13,703 bases of DNA from Muribaculaceae bacterium (GTDB lineage Bacteria > Bacteroidota > Bacteroidia > Bacteroidales > Muribaculaceae). Below the pieces are notes generated by a model, which was given only the letters and a program-made list of their open reading frames with translations, did not search any database and was not told the origin of the DNA. The stretch is from the NCBI GenBank assembly GCA_021443235.1, contig JABUUJ010000017.1, positions 1 through 13,703 on the forward strand, given 5' to 3'. How positions within the stretch are numbered: position 1 is the first letter of the stretch; the number at the start of each line of letters is the position of its first letter. Below, one piece after another: positions 1 through 6,086 of this stretch. A program made the translations under genes and the position numbers.

Positions 1-116
1 TGCTCGCTCGCCTGCGCCTTGTCTTCTTCGGTGAAATGGTCGGTCACACAGCCCGACAGCCCCATCGCCATCGCACCCGTCAACACAACCCAAAAAAATT
101 TTATCACAAGTTTCAT
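1..116 (-). CDS. Putative lipoprotein, N-terminal part only (gene runs off the left edge)
   Basis: Reading leftward from an ATG at 116-114 gives 38 complete codons. The product has a short basic start (MKLVIK), a hydrophobic stretch, and a lipobox LSGC near residues 20-23, followed by a polar, acidic segment. That is a typical lipoprotein signal peptide, so the product is probably lipidated on Cys23 and anchored in a membrane. The body of the protein lies outside the window, so its function cannot be judged. It is divergent from the ECF sigma gene and has its own promoter core at 139-146. It could be a target of that sigma factor, but nothing in the sequence proves this. The lipoprotein call is confident; the function is unknown. 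Confidence 0.8.
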   Translation of the reverse strand, partial: MKLVIKFFWVVLTGAMAMGLSGCVTDHFTEEDKAQASE

Positions 117-138
117 ATTACAGAGCATTAAATGATTG

Positions 139-167
139 CAAATTTACTAAAAAAAACGATGCGCCAA
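139..167 (-). promoter_or_regulatory. Bacteroidetes-type promoter for the leftward lipoprotein gene
   Basis: On the minus strand TAAATTTG (146-139) matches the TAnnTTTG -7 element. A TTG at 167-165 lies about 18 nt upstream as a possible -33 element. The predicted start of transcription is about 15-20 nt upstream of the lipoprotein ATG. It stands back-to-back with the sigma-factor promoter: the two -33 boxes are only about 7 nt apart. Confidence 0.6.
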
Positions 168-173
168 GGATTT

Positions 174-205
174 TTTGGTTTTTTCGGTGGAAATGTGTAG
201 TTTTG
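174..205 (+). promoter_or_regulatory. Bacteroidetes-type promoter for the ECF sigma factor gene
   Basis: TTTG at 174-177 and TAGTTTTG at 198-205 match the -33 and TAnnTTTG -7 elements with a 20-nt spacer. This is the best two-box promoter for the rightward transcript. It predicts a transcription start near 210-215. That argues for translation starting at ATG 249 rather than GTG 216, which would leave almost no leader. Confidence 0.65.
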
Positions 206-248
206 CGGTATTAATGTGCGTCTAATGGGCAGAAATGAGAAAAGAACA

Positions 249-731
249 ATGAACGAGAAAGAATCACAATTCACGCAAATCGTGCGAGAGCACAAAAGCA
301 CCATCTACTCGGTGTGCTATATGTTCTCGAGCGATCAGGATGAGGTCAACGACCTGTTTCAGGAAGTACTCATCAAGCTGTGGCAGGGTTTTGACAAGTT
401 TGAGGGCCGCAGCGCGATGCGCACATGGGTTTACAGGGTAAGCCTCAACACATGCATCTCGATTGACCGCAAGAAGAAGTCCCGGCCAGCGACAACCATC
501 CTCGACGGGGTGGACCTCTTTGACGACAGCGGCGGCGAAAACCACCAACTCGCCATGTTACACAGCCGCATCACCCAGTTGCCACCCTTCGACCGCGCCA
601 TCGTGCTGCTGTGGCTCGAGAACATAAGCTATGAAGAGATAGGCGCCATCGTGGGCATCTCGCCCCAAAACGTATCGGTGAAGCTATTTCGCATCAAGGA
701 GCGTCTGAAAGGGCTCTCCGCAAAGAAATAA
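249..731 (+). CDS. ECF-type RNA polymerase sigma factor (sigma-70 family)
   Basis: This 160-residue protein has the two-domain build of extracytoplasmic-function sigma factors. Sigma region 2 spans about residues 12-75: the DEVNDLFQEVLIKLW segment (31-45) fits the core-binding helix, and the WVYRVSLNTCI stretch fits regions 2.3/2.4. Sigma region 4 spans about 108-153: LPPFDRAIVLLW, then SYEEIGAIVGIS as the DNA-recognition helix-turn-helix. Regions 1 and 3 are absent, as expected. ATG 249 was chosen because it sits behind an A-rich leader about 35-40 nt from the predicted transcription start. The frame stays open upstream to GTG 216 and ATG 225, so a start up to 11 residues earlier is possible. 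The next gene follows 29 nt downstream and probably shares the transcript. Which promoters it controls is unknown. Confidence 0.93.
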   Translation: MNEKESQFTQIVREHKSTIYSVCYMFSSDQDEVNDLFQEVLIKLWQGFDKFEGRSAMRTWVYRVSLNTCISIDRKKKSRPATTILDGVDLFDDSGGENHQLAMLHSRITQLPPFDRAIVLLWLENISYEEIGAIVGISPQNVSVKLFRIKERLKGLSAKK

Positions 732-760
732 AAGATATTAACCACAAATTTTATATCAAG

Positions 761-1360
761 ATGGAAAACAATTTCAACCACATCAACGACAACAACGAAG
801 AACTCGCACTGATGCGCCAGCAACTCAACGAGCTCAAGAGTCACATCGACCGCACCACCACACTCAACGAGGGCCTTATGTTCGAGTCAATCAAGAATAA
901 AATGCGCAGCGTGCATTGCAGCATCTACCGCGTCATCGCTCTGGGATGCGTGGCAATCCCGTTGTGGGTGGGCATAGGCTTTTACTGGAATCTGCCCTGG
1001 TACTTCACCGCTTTCACTATCGTTATGCTCACAGCTTCGTTTACTGCCGACTATATCATTAACCACATGGATATCAACACAATGGACTGCAATATGGCTG
1101 AGACGGCGCAACGGTTGGTCAAGATGAAGCGGCATCGCAACATTCAGATATCTGTCGCATTTCCCATTTTAATTCTATGGCTTGCATGGTTTTTCTGGGA
1201 GTTAAGCAAAAGCATCCCCAACGACACTGAGTTTAAGGCAATGATAATAGGCTGTGTGGTGGGAGGCGTTATAGGCGCAGCCGTTGGATTGAGTATATTC
1301 TTCAAGTTGCAACGCGCCAACGATGAGATGATAGCCCAAATCAAAGACCTGAACTCATAA
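761..1360 (+). CDS. Four-helix membrane protein paired with the ECF sigma factor (possible regulator)
   Basis: The product has 199 residues. I recognise no named family. The N-terminus (about 10-50) is polar and heptad-like (EELALMRQQLNELKSHI), suggesting a cytoplasmic coiled coil. Four hydrophobic segments follow at about 56-76, 79-99, 130-148 and 161-182, and a polar helical tail (183-199) ends the protein. There is no Zn-binding HxxxCxxC anti-sigma motif. The gene starts 29 nt after the ECF sigma gene and is probably co-transcribed, so a role in holding or sensing for the sigma factor is a reasonable inference from context. It could equally be an unrelated membrane protein of the regulon. 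The gene call is strong; the role is weak. Confidence 0.85.
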   Translation: MENNFNHINDNNEELALMRQQLNELKSHIDRTTTLNEGLMFESIKNKMRSVHCSIYRVIALGCVAIPLWVGIGFYWNLPWYFTAFTIVMLTASFTADYIINHMDINTMDCNMAETAQRLVKMKRHRNIQISVAFPILILWLAWFFWELSKSIPNDTEFKAMIIGCVVGGVIGAAVGLSIFFKLQRANDEMIAQIKDLNS

Positions 1361-1383
1361 GCTTTTTTTCATAAATACCTATC

Positions 1384-1413
1384 GGGGGAGATGCGTTTCG
1401 GCGCATCTCCCTC
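1384..1413 (+). terminator. Strong GC-rich hairpin after the sigma/membrane-protein genes, without a clear U-tract
   Basis: GGGAGATGCG (1386-1395) and CGCATCTCCC (1402-1411) form a perfect 10-bp stem around a 6-nt loop, extendable by one G-U and one G-C pair. It begins 23 nt after the stop codon of the membrane-protein gene, which is where a transcript end is expected. No T-run follows on the plus strand; a run of seven T lies upstream instead (1364-1370). It may be a 3'-end stabiliser or a weak terminator rather than a classic intrinsic terminator. Confidence 0.5.
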
Positions 1414-1461
1414 GCTGCATCTGCACCTCAAAACAGCGTGTGGCATCACATCCGTTCCAGT

Positions 1462-1497
1462 TTTTCACCAAAAAAAGTGGAATTTTTTTGGTGAAAA
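1462..1497. repeat. Perfect 15-bp A/T-tract inverted repeat over the ATPase promoter
   Basis: TTTTCACCAAAAAAA (1462-1476) is exactly inverted as TTTTTTTGGTGAAAA (1483-1497) around the 6-nt centre GTGGAA. The right arm contains the TTTG -33 box (1487-1490) of the promoter ahead of the ATPase gene. It could be an operator for a dimeric regulator or a bidirectional terminator-like stem, because the stem has A7/T7 flanks with only four G-C pairs. Confidence 0.7.
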
Positions 1498-1519
1498 TGA
1501 AATAATTTTCTTAACTTTG
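1487..1519 (+). promoter_or_regulatory. Bacteroidetes-type promoter for the ATPase gene
   Basis: TTTG (1487-1490) and TAACTTTG (1512-1519) are separated by 21 nt and match the -33 and -7 elements. The predicted start near 1525 leaves a leader of about 80 nt before ATG 1608. The -33 box sits inside the right arm of the 15-bp inverted repeat. Confidence 0.7.
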
Positions 1520-1571
1520 TAGCACCAAAACAGTGCAATTAACATACTGAGAATTATATATATACATCGCT

Positions 1572-1599
1572 ACGAAAATTTTCGTGCGAAAAATTTCGC
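1572..1599. repeat. Two abutting palindromes in the leader just before the ATPase start codon
   Basis: ACGAAAATTTTCGT (1572-1585) is a perfect 14-bp palindrome. GCGAAAAATTTCGC (1586-1599) directly abuts it and has 6-bp arms (GCGAAA/TTTCGC) around AA. The two dyads have nearly the same half-site (CGAAA) and centres 14 bp apart. They end 8 nt before ATG 1608, so they could act as a DNA operator or as leader-RNA hairpins. Confidence 0.7.
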
Positions 1600-1607
1600 A
1601 AAACATT

Positions 1608-2711
1608 ATGGACAACCCGTTTAAGTTTGGCTCAATAGTATCGGGCAATTACTTCACCGATAGAGTTGAGGAACAGGAGAAAATCGGCAACATATTCAAC
1701 AGCGCTAACCATCTTGCGCTCATCAGTCCACGTCGTTTCGGCAAAACCAGTTTGGTAAACAAAGTTGCCAAAGAAACTGGCCGAACCTACATCTACGTCA
1801 ACTTGCAAGAAGTAGTTGATGTAAAAGACTTCGCAACCAAAATCATCAAAAAAACGCTGGAAACATCTTTTACCGAAAAAATTAAATACTACATCTCGCA
1901 CCTGAGGTTTCAGCCCACAATAGATGTTGACGCAGTGACAGGACGCACCAAGGTTACACTTGGAGCCCACGTCGACGACTCCGAAGCCCTTGAAGATGCG
2001 CTATCGCTCATCAACAAAATAGGAGCAAATGAGCCCAAAAACAAACCCATTGTCGTTTTCGACGAATTTCAAGAGATTAACGACATAGGAAAGCACCTTG
2101 ACAAGAAACTGAGGTCATGGATGCAGATGCACGAACATGTCAACTATGTGTTTCTGGGTAGCCAAGAATCGATGATGGAAGAAATTTTTGAGAACAAAAA
2201 ATCTCCATTTTACCACTTCTCGCTTCTTATGAGGCTGAAACGCATACCTTATAATGAGTTCCAGGCATTCTTGAGCAACAGATTTGATTTACTTTGTGAC
2301 GACAAAGAAACCACCGATCGTGTTGCACACGAAATTTTGGAAATCACCGAATGCCATCCCTATTATACTCAACAACTTGCCTATGTTGTATGGGACCAAT
2401 GGGAAAGGAAAACCAACGATACCGACGCCCTCATTAGTATGGCAATCGACACCATTACACAAAGCCACAGTCTTGACTATGAAAGGCTGTGGGAGAAATT
2501 CAATCGCACCGACCGACGCATGCTAATGCTTGTTGCCAATAAAAGGATTAGTGCTTCAACACCCTTGCAAAGCGCACTCACCGGCATCGCTTCACAAAGC
2601 ACGGCAGCGAGCTGCATGAAACGACTTATCAAGCAAGGCTATATCATAAAGGAAACATTCTACTCTATTGACGACCCATTCTTTAAAAACTGGATAAACC
2701 AAATCTCCTAA
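1608..2711 (+). CDS. ATP-binding protein, AAA/STAND-type ATPase (ATPase_2-like)
   Basis: The 367-residue protein begins MDNPFKFGSIVSGNYFTDR, a common opening of a large Bacteroidetes ATPase family. The Walker A loop is SPRRFGKTS (40-48), with Ser in place of the first Gly and Lys46/Thr47 intact. Walker B is IVVFDEF (148-154) with Asp152 and Glu153. VFLGSQES (181-188) fits the sensor strand after the nucleotide-binding core. A helical lid (about 215-290) leads to a C-terminal winged-helix-like region (about 297-361). ATG 1608 was preferred over GTG 1584 because homologues start at this motif and the upstream eight codons lie inside the paired palindromes. The gene is AT-richer than its neighbours: 22/60 and 24/60 G+C at 1801-1860 and 2281-2340, against 37/60 at 12001-12060 in metK. 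This suggests acquisition by transfer. The cellular role is unknown. Confidence 0.9.
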   Translation: MDNPFKFGSIVSGNYFTDRVEEQEKIGNIFNSANHLALISPRRFGKTSLVNKVAKETGRTYIYVNLQEVVDVKDFATKIIKKTLETSFTEKIKYYISHLRFQPTIDVDAVTGRTKVTLGAHVDDSEALEDALSLINKIGANEPKNKPIVVFDEFQEINDIGKHLDKKLRSWMQMHEHVNYVFLGSQESMMEEIFENKKSPFYHFSLLMRLKRIPYNEFQAFLSNRFDLLCDDKETTDRVAHEILEITECHPYYTQQLAYVVWDQWERKTNDTDALISMAIDTITQSHSLDYERLWEKFNRTDRRMLMLVANKRISASTPLQSALTGIASQSTAASCMKRLIKQGYIIKETFYSIDDPFFKNWINQIS

Positions 2712-2813
2712 ACCCGTTGTAACAGCCGCTATTAGTATGGTGCAGGAGGGGGAAATTAAACTATTGTGGGGCGAAAAAGTCTAATAAATGAGTGAATGTC
2801 ACGCAAAAAGTTG

Positions 2814-2821
2814 TAACTTTG
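2814..2821 (+). promoter_or_regulatory. Promoter core (TAACTTTG) for the Sel1/GYF operon
   Basis: TAACTTTG matches the -7 element exactly and lies 50 nt upstream of ATG 2872. No convincing TTTG appears about 20 nt further upstream, so only the -7 half is supported. The leader between this box and the ATG is AT-rich, as is usual in this phylum. Confidence 0.55.
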
Positions 2822-2871
2822 TGGCTTGAATAAGATTTATAAATAACGATAACCCTAACAATTTTATTAAT

Positions 2872-3618
2872 ATGAGAAAAATCGTTCTTACCGCAGTAGC
2901 AGTTATGCTCGCAATGTGCGCAGTAGCACAAAACAATGTTGCCGAAGGCAAAAAGTACTATGAAGCGGAGCGCTATGACAAGGCTCTCCCCTACCTCATC
3001 AAGGCCGTAAAAGAAGGTGACGCCGACAGTAAGGCCCGCCTTGCCACAATGATTTTCACGATGCAGGTTCCCGATTACAGCATGGACCGCCACAACGCGC
3101 TGATGATGCTCGACGAGGCCATCGACGCCGGCTCGGTGCTGGCAATGGAGCGCAAGGGTTTCTGCACCCTCAATATGGGCAACGACACCAAGGAAGACAA
3201 GATGAAAGGCATTGAGTTGCTCATCAAGGCCAGCGAGGCAGGCTCGAGCGACGCATCGTTCAACCTCTTCAAGGTGTATCGCGACGGCATCAAGACCTAC
3301 AGCGACGGCGAGGTGTGTGTGGAGCAAGACCCCGAGCTCTCGCTCAAGTACATCCAGAAGTGCGAGGAGCAGAACGGACTGGAAGGCGTTGCCTATGTGG
3401 GCTGGTTCCGTCTTGAGGGCACTCACGGCTATGAGAAAGACGCCGACGCCGCAGCCAACGCTATCCTTGGCGCCTACAACCGCGACCACCGCATGTTTGC
3501 CGGCAACTGTCTGGAGCCTGGCCGCGCCCTGGTGAGATATCTCAAGGACAACGGCAAAACCACCGTTTCGGCACCCATCGAGGCACTTCTCAAGAAGTAT
3601 CACCCCACTGAGTACTAA
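2872..3618 (+). CDS. Secreted Sel1/TPR-like repeat protein
   Basis: The product has 248 residues. Residues 1-19 form a Sec signal peptide (MRKIVLTAVAVMLAMCAVA), probably cut before QNN, so the mature protein should be periplasmic or cell-envelope associated. The rest is alpha-helical with Sel1/TPR-style units. They include AEGKKYYEAERYDKALPYLIKAVKEGD (24-50, TPR-like), then units around 73-100, 108-140 and 153-200 with recurring A-x-G-S and G-x-x-x-L/A patterns (for example LIKASEAGSSDASFNLFKVY). Such solenoids mediate protein-protein contacts; no catalytic residues are visible. It starts about 50 nt after a promoter core and is followed by the GYF/CD225 gene after only 6 nt, so the two are almost certainly co-transcribed. 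The partner is unknown. Confidence 0.88.
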   Translation: MRKIVLTAVAVMLAMCAVAQNNVAEGKKYYEAERYDKALPYLIKAVKEGDADSKARLATMIFTMQVPDYSMDRHNALMMLDEAIDAGSVLAMERKGFCTLNMGNDTKEDKMKGIELLIKASEAGSSDASFNLFKVYRDGIKTYSDGEVCVEQDPELSLKYIQKCEEQNGLEGVAYVGWFRLEGTHGYEKDADAAANAILGAYNRDHRMFAGNCLEPGRALVRYLKDNGKTTVSAPIEALLKKYHPTEY

Positions 3619-3624
3619 AAGACA

Positions 3625-4404
3625 ATGGCAAAGTATCACATAGTGGTCAACGGCCAAGCTGAAGGGCCGTTTGAACTTCATGAACTGCTTATCAACGGAC
3701 TGAAGCCCGACACACTGGTGTGGACCGACGGCATGACCACATGGCTCAAAGCACAAGATGTAGCCGAGGTTGCCTCAGTATTCAGCGCCCCGGCGCCCAC
3801 GCCCGCAGCAGAGCCCGAGCCCACACCCGAACCTGCCGAAGCACCCGCCGCCCCCGAGCATGCCAATCAGCACAACGAGATGCCGAGTTCGACATCGACG
3901 GCCGACCGCTTCTCGGGTTACTCGCAAAATATGGGCGAAGACCCCCGGCCCATTCAGGCACAGCCTGTGCAGGCGCAGCCTATGCAAGGGCAACCAGCCC
4001 AGCCGGCTTATGGACAACCTGCGCAGCCTGTGTATGGGCAACCTGCGCAACCTGTCTATGGACAGCCAATTCAAGGGCAACCCGCGCAACCGTTGGGTGG
4101 CATGGCAAGGCTTCAGCCCGACACCAGCAGCGCCCTCGCATGGATTGTGACACTGTTGAGCTGGACGTGTTGCTGCAACCCCATATCAGGCATTCTGGGC
4201 ATCATATCGCTTGTGGCAGGCTCAAGTGCAAGGCAAGCCTACCGTAATGGCGACCTCCTCACCTGCGAGAGTCAAGCCGACCGCGCCCGCAAATTTGCCC
4301 TATACGCTCTTATTGCAATGATTGTATGCGCGTTAATTAGTTTTATTTATGTTATAAACGATCCCGAGTTTAGGAAAAGCTTTATGGACGCTTACAACCA
4401 ATAA
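3625..4404 (+). CDS. GYF_2 - Pro/Gln repeat - CD225/dispanin-like membrane protein
   Basis: The 259-residue protein has three parts. Residues 1-50 are a GYF_2-type domain (YHIVVNGQAEGPFELHELL, then LVWTDGMTTWLKAQ), a small fold thought to bind proline-rich peptides. Residues 54-160 are a low-complexity Ala/Pro/Glu then Gln/Pro linker with YGQPAQPV-type repeats. Residues 166-245 resemble CD225/dispanin: hydrophobic helix (170-199) with CCCNP (182-186), a basic loop with AYRNGDLLTCESQADRARKF (205-224), and a second hydrophobic helix (225-244). The protein is probably inner-membrane anchored with the GYF domain in the cytoplasm, and the GYF domain might bind the proline-rich linker in cis or trans. 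It is 6 nt after the Sel1-like gene and ends before an intrinsic terminator. The family call is good; the role is unknown. Confidence 0.87.
   Translation: MAKYHIVVNGQAEGPFELHELLINGLKPDTLVWTDGMTTWLKAQDVAEVASVFSAPAPTPAAEPEPTPEPAEAPAAPEHANQHNEMPSSTSTADRFSGYSQNMGEDPRPIQAQPVQAQPMQGQPAQPAYGQPAQPVYGQPAQPVYGQPIQGQPAQPLGGMARLQPDTSSALAWIVTLLSWTCCCNPISGILGIISLVAGSSARQAYRNGDLLTCESQADRARKFALYALIAMIVCALISFIYVINDPEFRKSFMDAYNQ
3949..4095 (+). repeat. In-frame Gln/Pro repeat (QAQP/QGQP and YGQPAQPV units)
   Basis: Residues 109-159 of the GYF/CD225 protein are built from short QxQP units that become 8-residue YGQPAQPV-like units at residues 129-148. The nucleotide units are similar but not identical, so the repeat is diverged and not a pure microsatellite. 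Copy number may vary between strains. Confidence 0.8.
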
Positions 4405-4437
4405 TAGCAATACTAACGCATTGTTGCTCAACAATAA

Positions 4438-4474
4438 AACCCAGCGCACCGAAAATGCACTGGGTTATTTTTTT
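4438..4474 (+). terminator. Intrinsic terminator between convergent operons, probably bidirectional
   Basis: AACCCAG (4438-4444) pairs with CTGGGTT (4460-4466), with two more inner G-C pairs after a C/A mismatch. A run of seven T (4468-4474) follows. It sits 33 nt after the GYF/CD225 stop and 15 nt from the upp stop on the other strand. In the minus direction the same stem is followed by TTTTATTGTTG, so it probably ends both transcripts. A small AT hairpin (4420-4435) lies just before it. Confidence 0.85.
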
Positions 4475-4488
4475 GCAAAAAGCCAAAC

Positions 4489-5145
4489 TTACTCCTTGAT
4501 GCCGTAAAGGAGGTCGCCACAGTCGCCCAAACCCGGCACGATATAGCTGTGGTCGTTGAGCACGGGGTCAACATCTGCTACCCACAGGGTTGTCTTCTCC
4601 TCGTCGAAGTGCGTCTTTACAAAATCGACCGCCTGCTGGCTGGCGATGATGCTCACAATGTGCACCCTGGCTGGCTCGCCCTTGGCAAGCAATGCCTTAT
4701 AGGCCATCACCATCGATGCGCCGGTGGCAAGCATAGGGTCAACAAGGATGAGCGTCTTGCCCTCAAGGCGTGGTGTTGCCATATACTCGATTTGGATGTC
4801 GAAGTCGTCGCTGTCGTTGCGATATTTGCGGTAAGCCGAGACAAAAGCGTTCTCGGCGCAGTCGAAGTAACTCAGGAAGCCCTCGTGCAGCGGCAGCCCG
4901 GCGCGCAACACGGTGCCCAGCACCACGTTAGAGCCGATAGTGCGGGTGTGTGCCACGGCGAGAGGTGTCTCAACATCGGTGTTGTCAAAGGCGAGTTTCT
5001 TCGACACCTCATAGGCCATAATTTGTCCTATGCGCCTCACGTTGGTGCGGAAGCGCATGCGGTCGGTTTGAATATTCTTGTCGCGCAGTTCACTCATATA
5101 CTGCGACAAAAGCGAGTCTTGCTCGCACAGGTTGTAATACTCCAT
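4489..5145 (-). CDS. upp: Uracil phosphoribosyltransferase
   Basis: The 218-residue protein converts uracil and PRPP to UMP and pyrophosphate in pyrimidine salvage, in the cytoplasm. The PRPP-binding motif is LILVDPMLATGAS (132-144). The C-terminal uracil-binding loop of the family is YIVPGLGDCGDLLYG (201-215). RTNVRRIGQIMAYEV (33-47) and GTVLRAGLPLHEG (77-89) are further family blocks, the latter being the PRPP loop region. Length and all key blocks are normal. It starts 2 nt downstream of the ribF stop codon, so it is translated from the same SDR-ribF-upp mRNA, and it ends just before a bidirectional terminator. Confidence 0.96.
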   Translation of the reverse strand: MEYYNLCEQDSLLSQYMSELRDKNIQTDRMRFRTNVRRIGQIMAYEVSKKLAFDNTDVETPLAVAHTRTIGSNVVLGTVLRAGLPLHEGFLSYFDCAENAFVSAYRKYRNDSDDFDIQIEYMATPRLEGKTLILVDPMLATGASMVMAYKALLAKGEPARVHIVSIIASQQAVDFVKTHFDEEKTTLWVADVDPVLNDHSYIVPGLGDCGDLLYGIKE

Positions 5146-5147
5146 AA

Positions 5148-6086
5148 TTATATCAGTTTGTGTCGTTTCAATATCTCAATGCTGCGTGCACGGTCGGTGG
5201 TGAGCTGAGCGCGCAACTCGTCGATACTACCCAACTTGAACTCCAGTCGCAGGAACTTGATAAACTCCAGCGTGATGGGCAAGCCGTAGATATCCTCGTC
5301 AAAGTCAAAGATATTGACCTCGATGCTGGTTGCCGTGCCGTTGTCGAATGTAGGGCGGTTGCCCACATTGAGCATGCCTGGCATGCGCCTGCCATTCACC
5401 TCAACCATAACGGCATAGGCGCCGTTGTGAGGCAAGATGACGAGCGGGTCGAGATGTCCCACATTGGCTGTGGGGAAACCTATTCCGCGCCCGTTGTGGA
5501 AGCCGTGCACCACCTCGCCGGCAAGGCGATAGGGACGGCCCATGCATTTAGCGGCATCGTCGACCTTTCCGGCGGCGATGAGCCCACGCACGATAGTCGA
5601 GCTCACTGGAGCATACTCGCCCAGATACTCAGGCGCCTTCAGCACCTCGATGCCAAGCTGTAGGCCTTGCTCGACATAGGTAGCAAACGTGGCGTCGCGG
5701 TCGTGGCCAAAGCGGTGGTTATAGCCCACGATGAGTGCCTTCACGCCGTAGTGTTCCTGCATCACACGCATGAAGTCGAGGCTTGAGAGTGCGGCAAGCT
5801 CGGGGGTGAAGTCCATCACCGCCACATAGTCCAGCCCCAAGCCCTCGAGCGTGGTGATGCGGTCGTTGAGCGGCATAATCATGCGCAGGTCGCCACCTGG
5901 TCGCAGCACGTGTTGCGGGTGCTGCGAGAAGGTGATAGCGGCCGTGCTTAGGCCACGCTGTGTGGCACACTGCTTGAGTGCGTCGATGAGCGTCTGGTGG
6001 CCGCGATGCACGCCGTCAAACATGCCTATAGTTGCCACGACCGCCTCCTGGTGGAGGCGGTCGCCATGTGTTAATATCCTCGTCAT
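5148..6086 (-). CDS. ribF: Bifunctional riboflavin kinase / FAD synthetase
   Basis: The 312-residue enzyme phosphorylates riboflavin to FMN and adenylylates FMN to FAD. The N-terminal FAD synthetase (nucleotidyltransferase) domain shows ATIGMFDGVHRGHQTLI (18-34, the HxGH-type motif), GYNHRFGHDRD (121-131) and VSSTIVRGLI (161-170). The C-terminal flavokinase domain shows NGRGIGFPTANV (198-209), PHNGAYAV (219-226), NVGNRPTF (240-247) and ATSIEVNIFDFDEDIYG (252-268) with the expected catalytic Glu256. The length is that of a normal full bifunctional RibF. Its ATG overlaps the SDR stop codon by 4 nt (ATGA) and upp starts 2 nt after its end, so it is the middle gene of a tight, translationally coupled operon. 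Confidence 0.96.
   Translation of the reverse strand: MTRILTHGDRLHQEAVVATIGMFDGVHRGHQTLIDALKQCATQRGLSTAAITFSQHPQHVLRPGGDLRMIMPLNDRITTLEGLGLDYVAVMDFTPELAALSSLDFMRVMQEHYGVKALIVGYNHRFGHDRDATFATYVEQGLQLGIEVLKAPEYLGEYAPVSSTIVRGLIAAGKVDDAAKCMGRPYRLAGEVVHGFHNGRGIGFPTANVGHLDPLVILPHNGAYAVMVEVNGRRMPGMLNVGNRPTFDNGTATSIEVNIFDFDEDIYGLPITLEFIKFLRLEFKLGSIDELRAQLTTDRARSIEILKRHKLI

Noticed and set aside
1439..1453. TGTGGCATCACA as a CRP-like site
   Set aside because: The half-sites are 4 bp apart rather than 6 and the inner bases do not match, so it is a weak chance dyad.
2761..3756. 331-codon open frame on the minus strand
   Set aside because: It lies antisense to the Sel1-like gene and the start of the GYF gene, which have a signal peptide, domains, a promoter and operon spacing. 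Its translation is low-complexity and is a by-product of G+C-biased codons.
3949..4095. CRISPR-like or satellite repeat
   Set aside because: The units are in-frame, diverged, without unique spacers, and encode a Pro/Gln linker within a gene.
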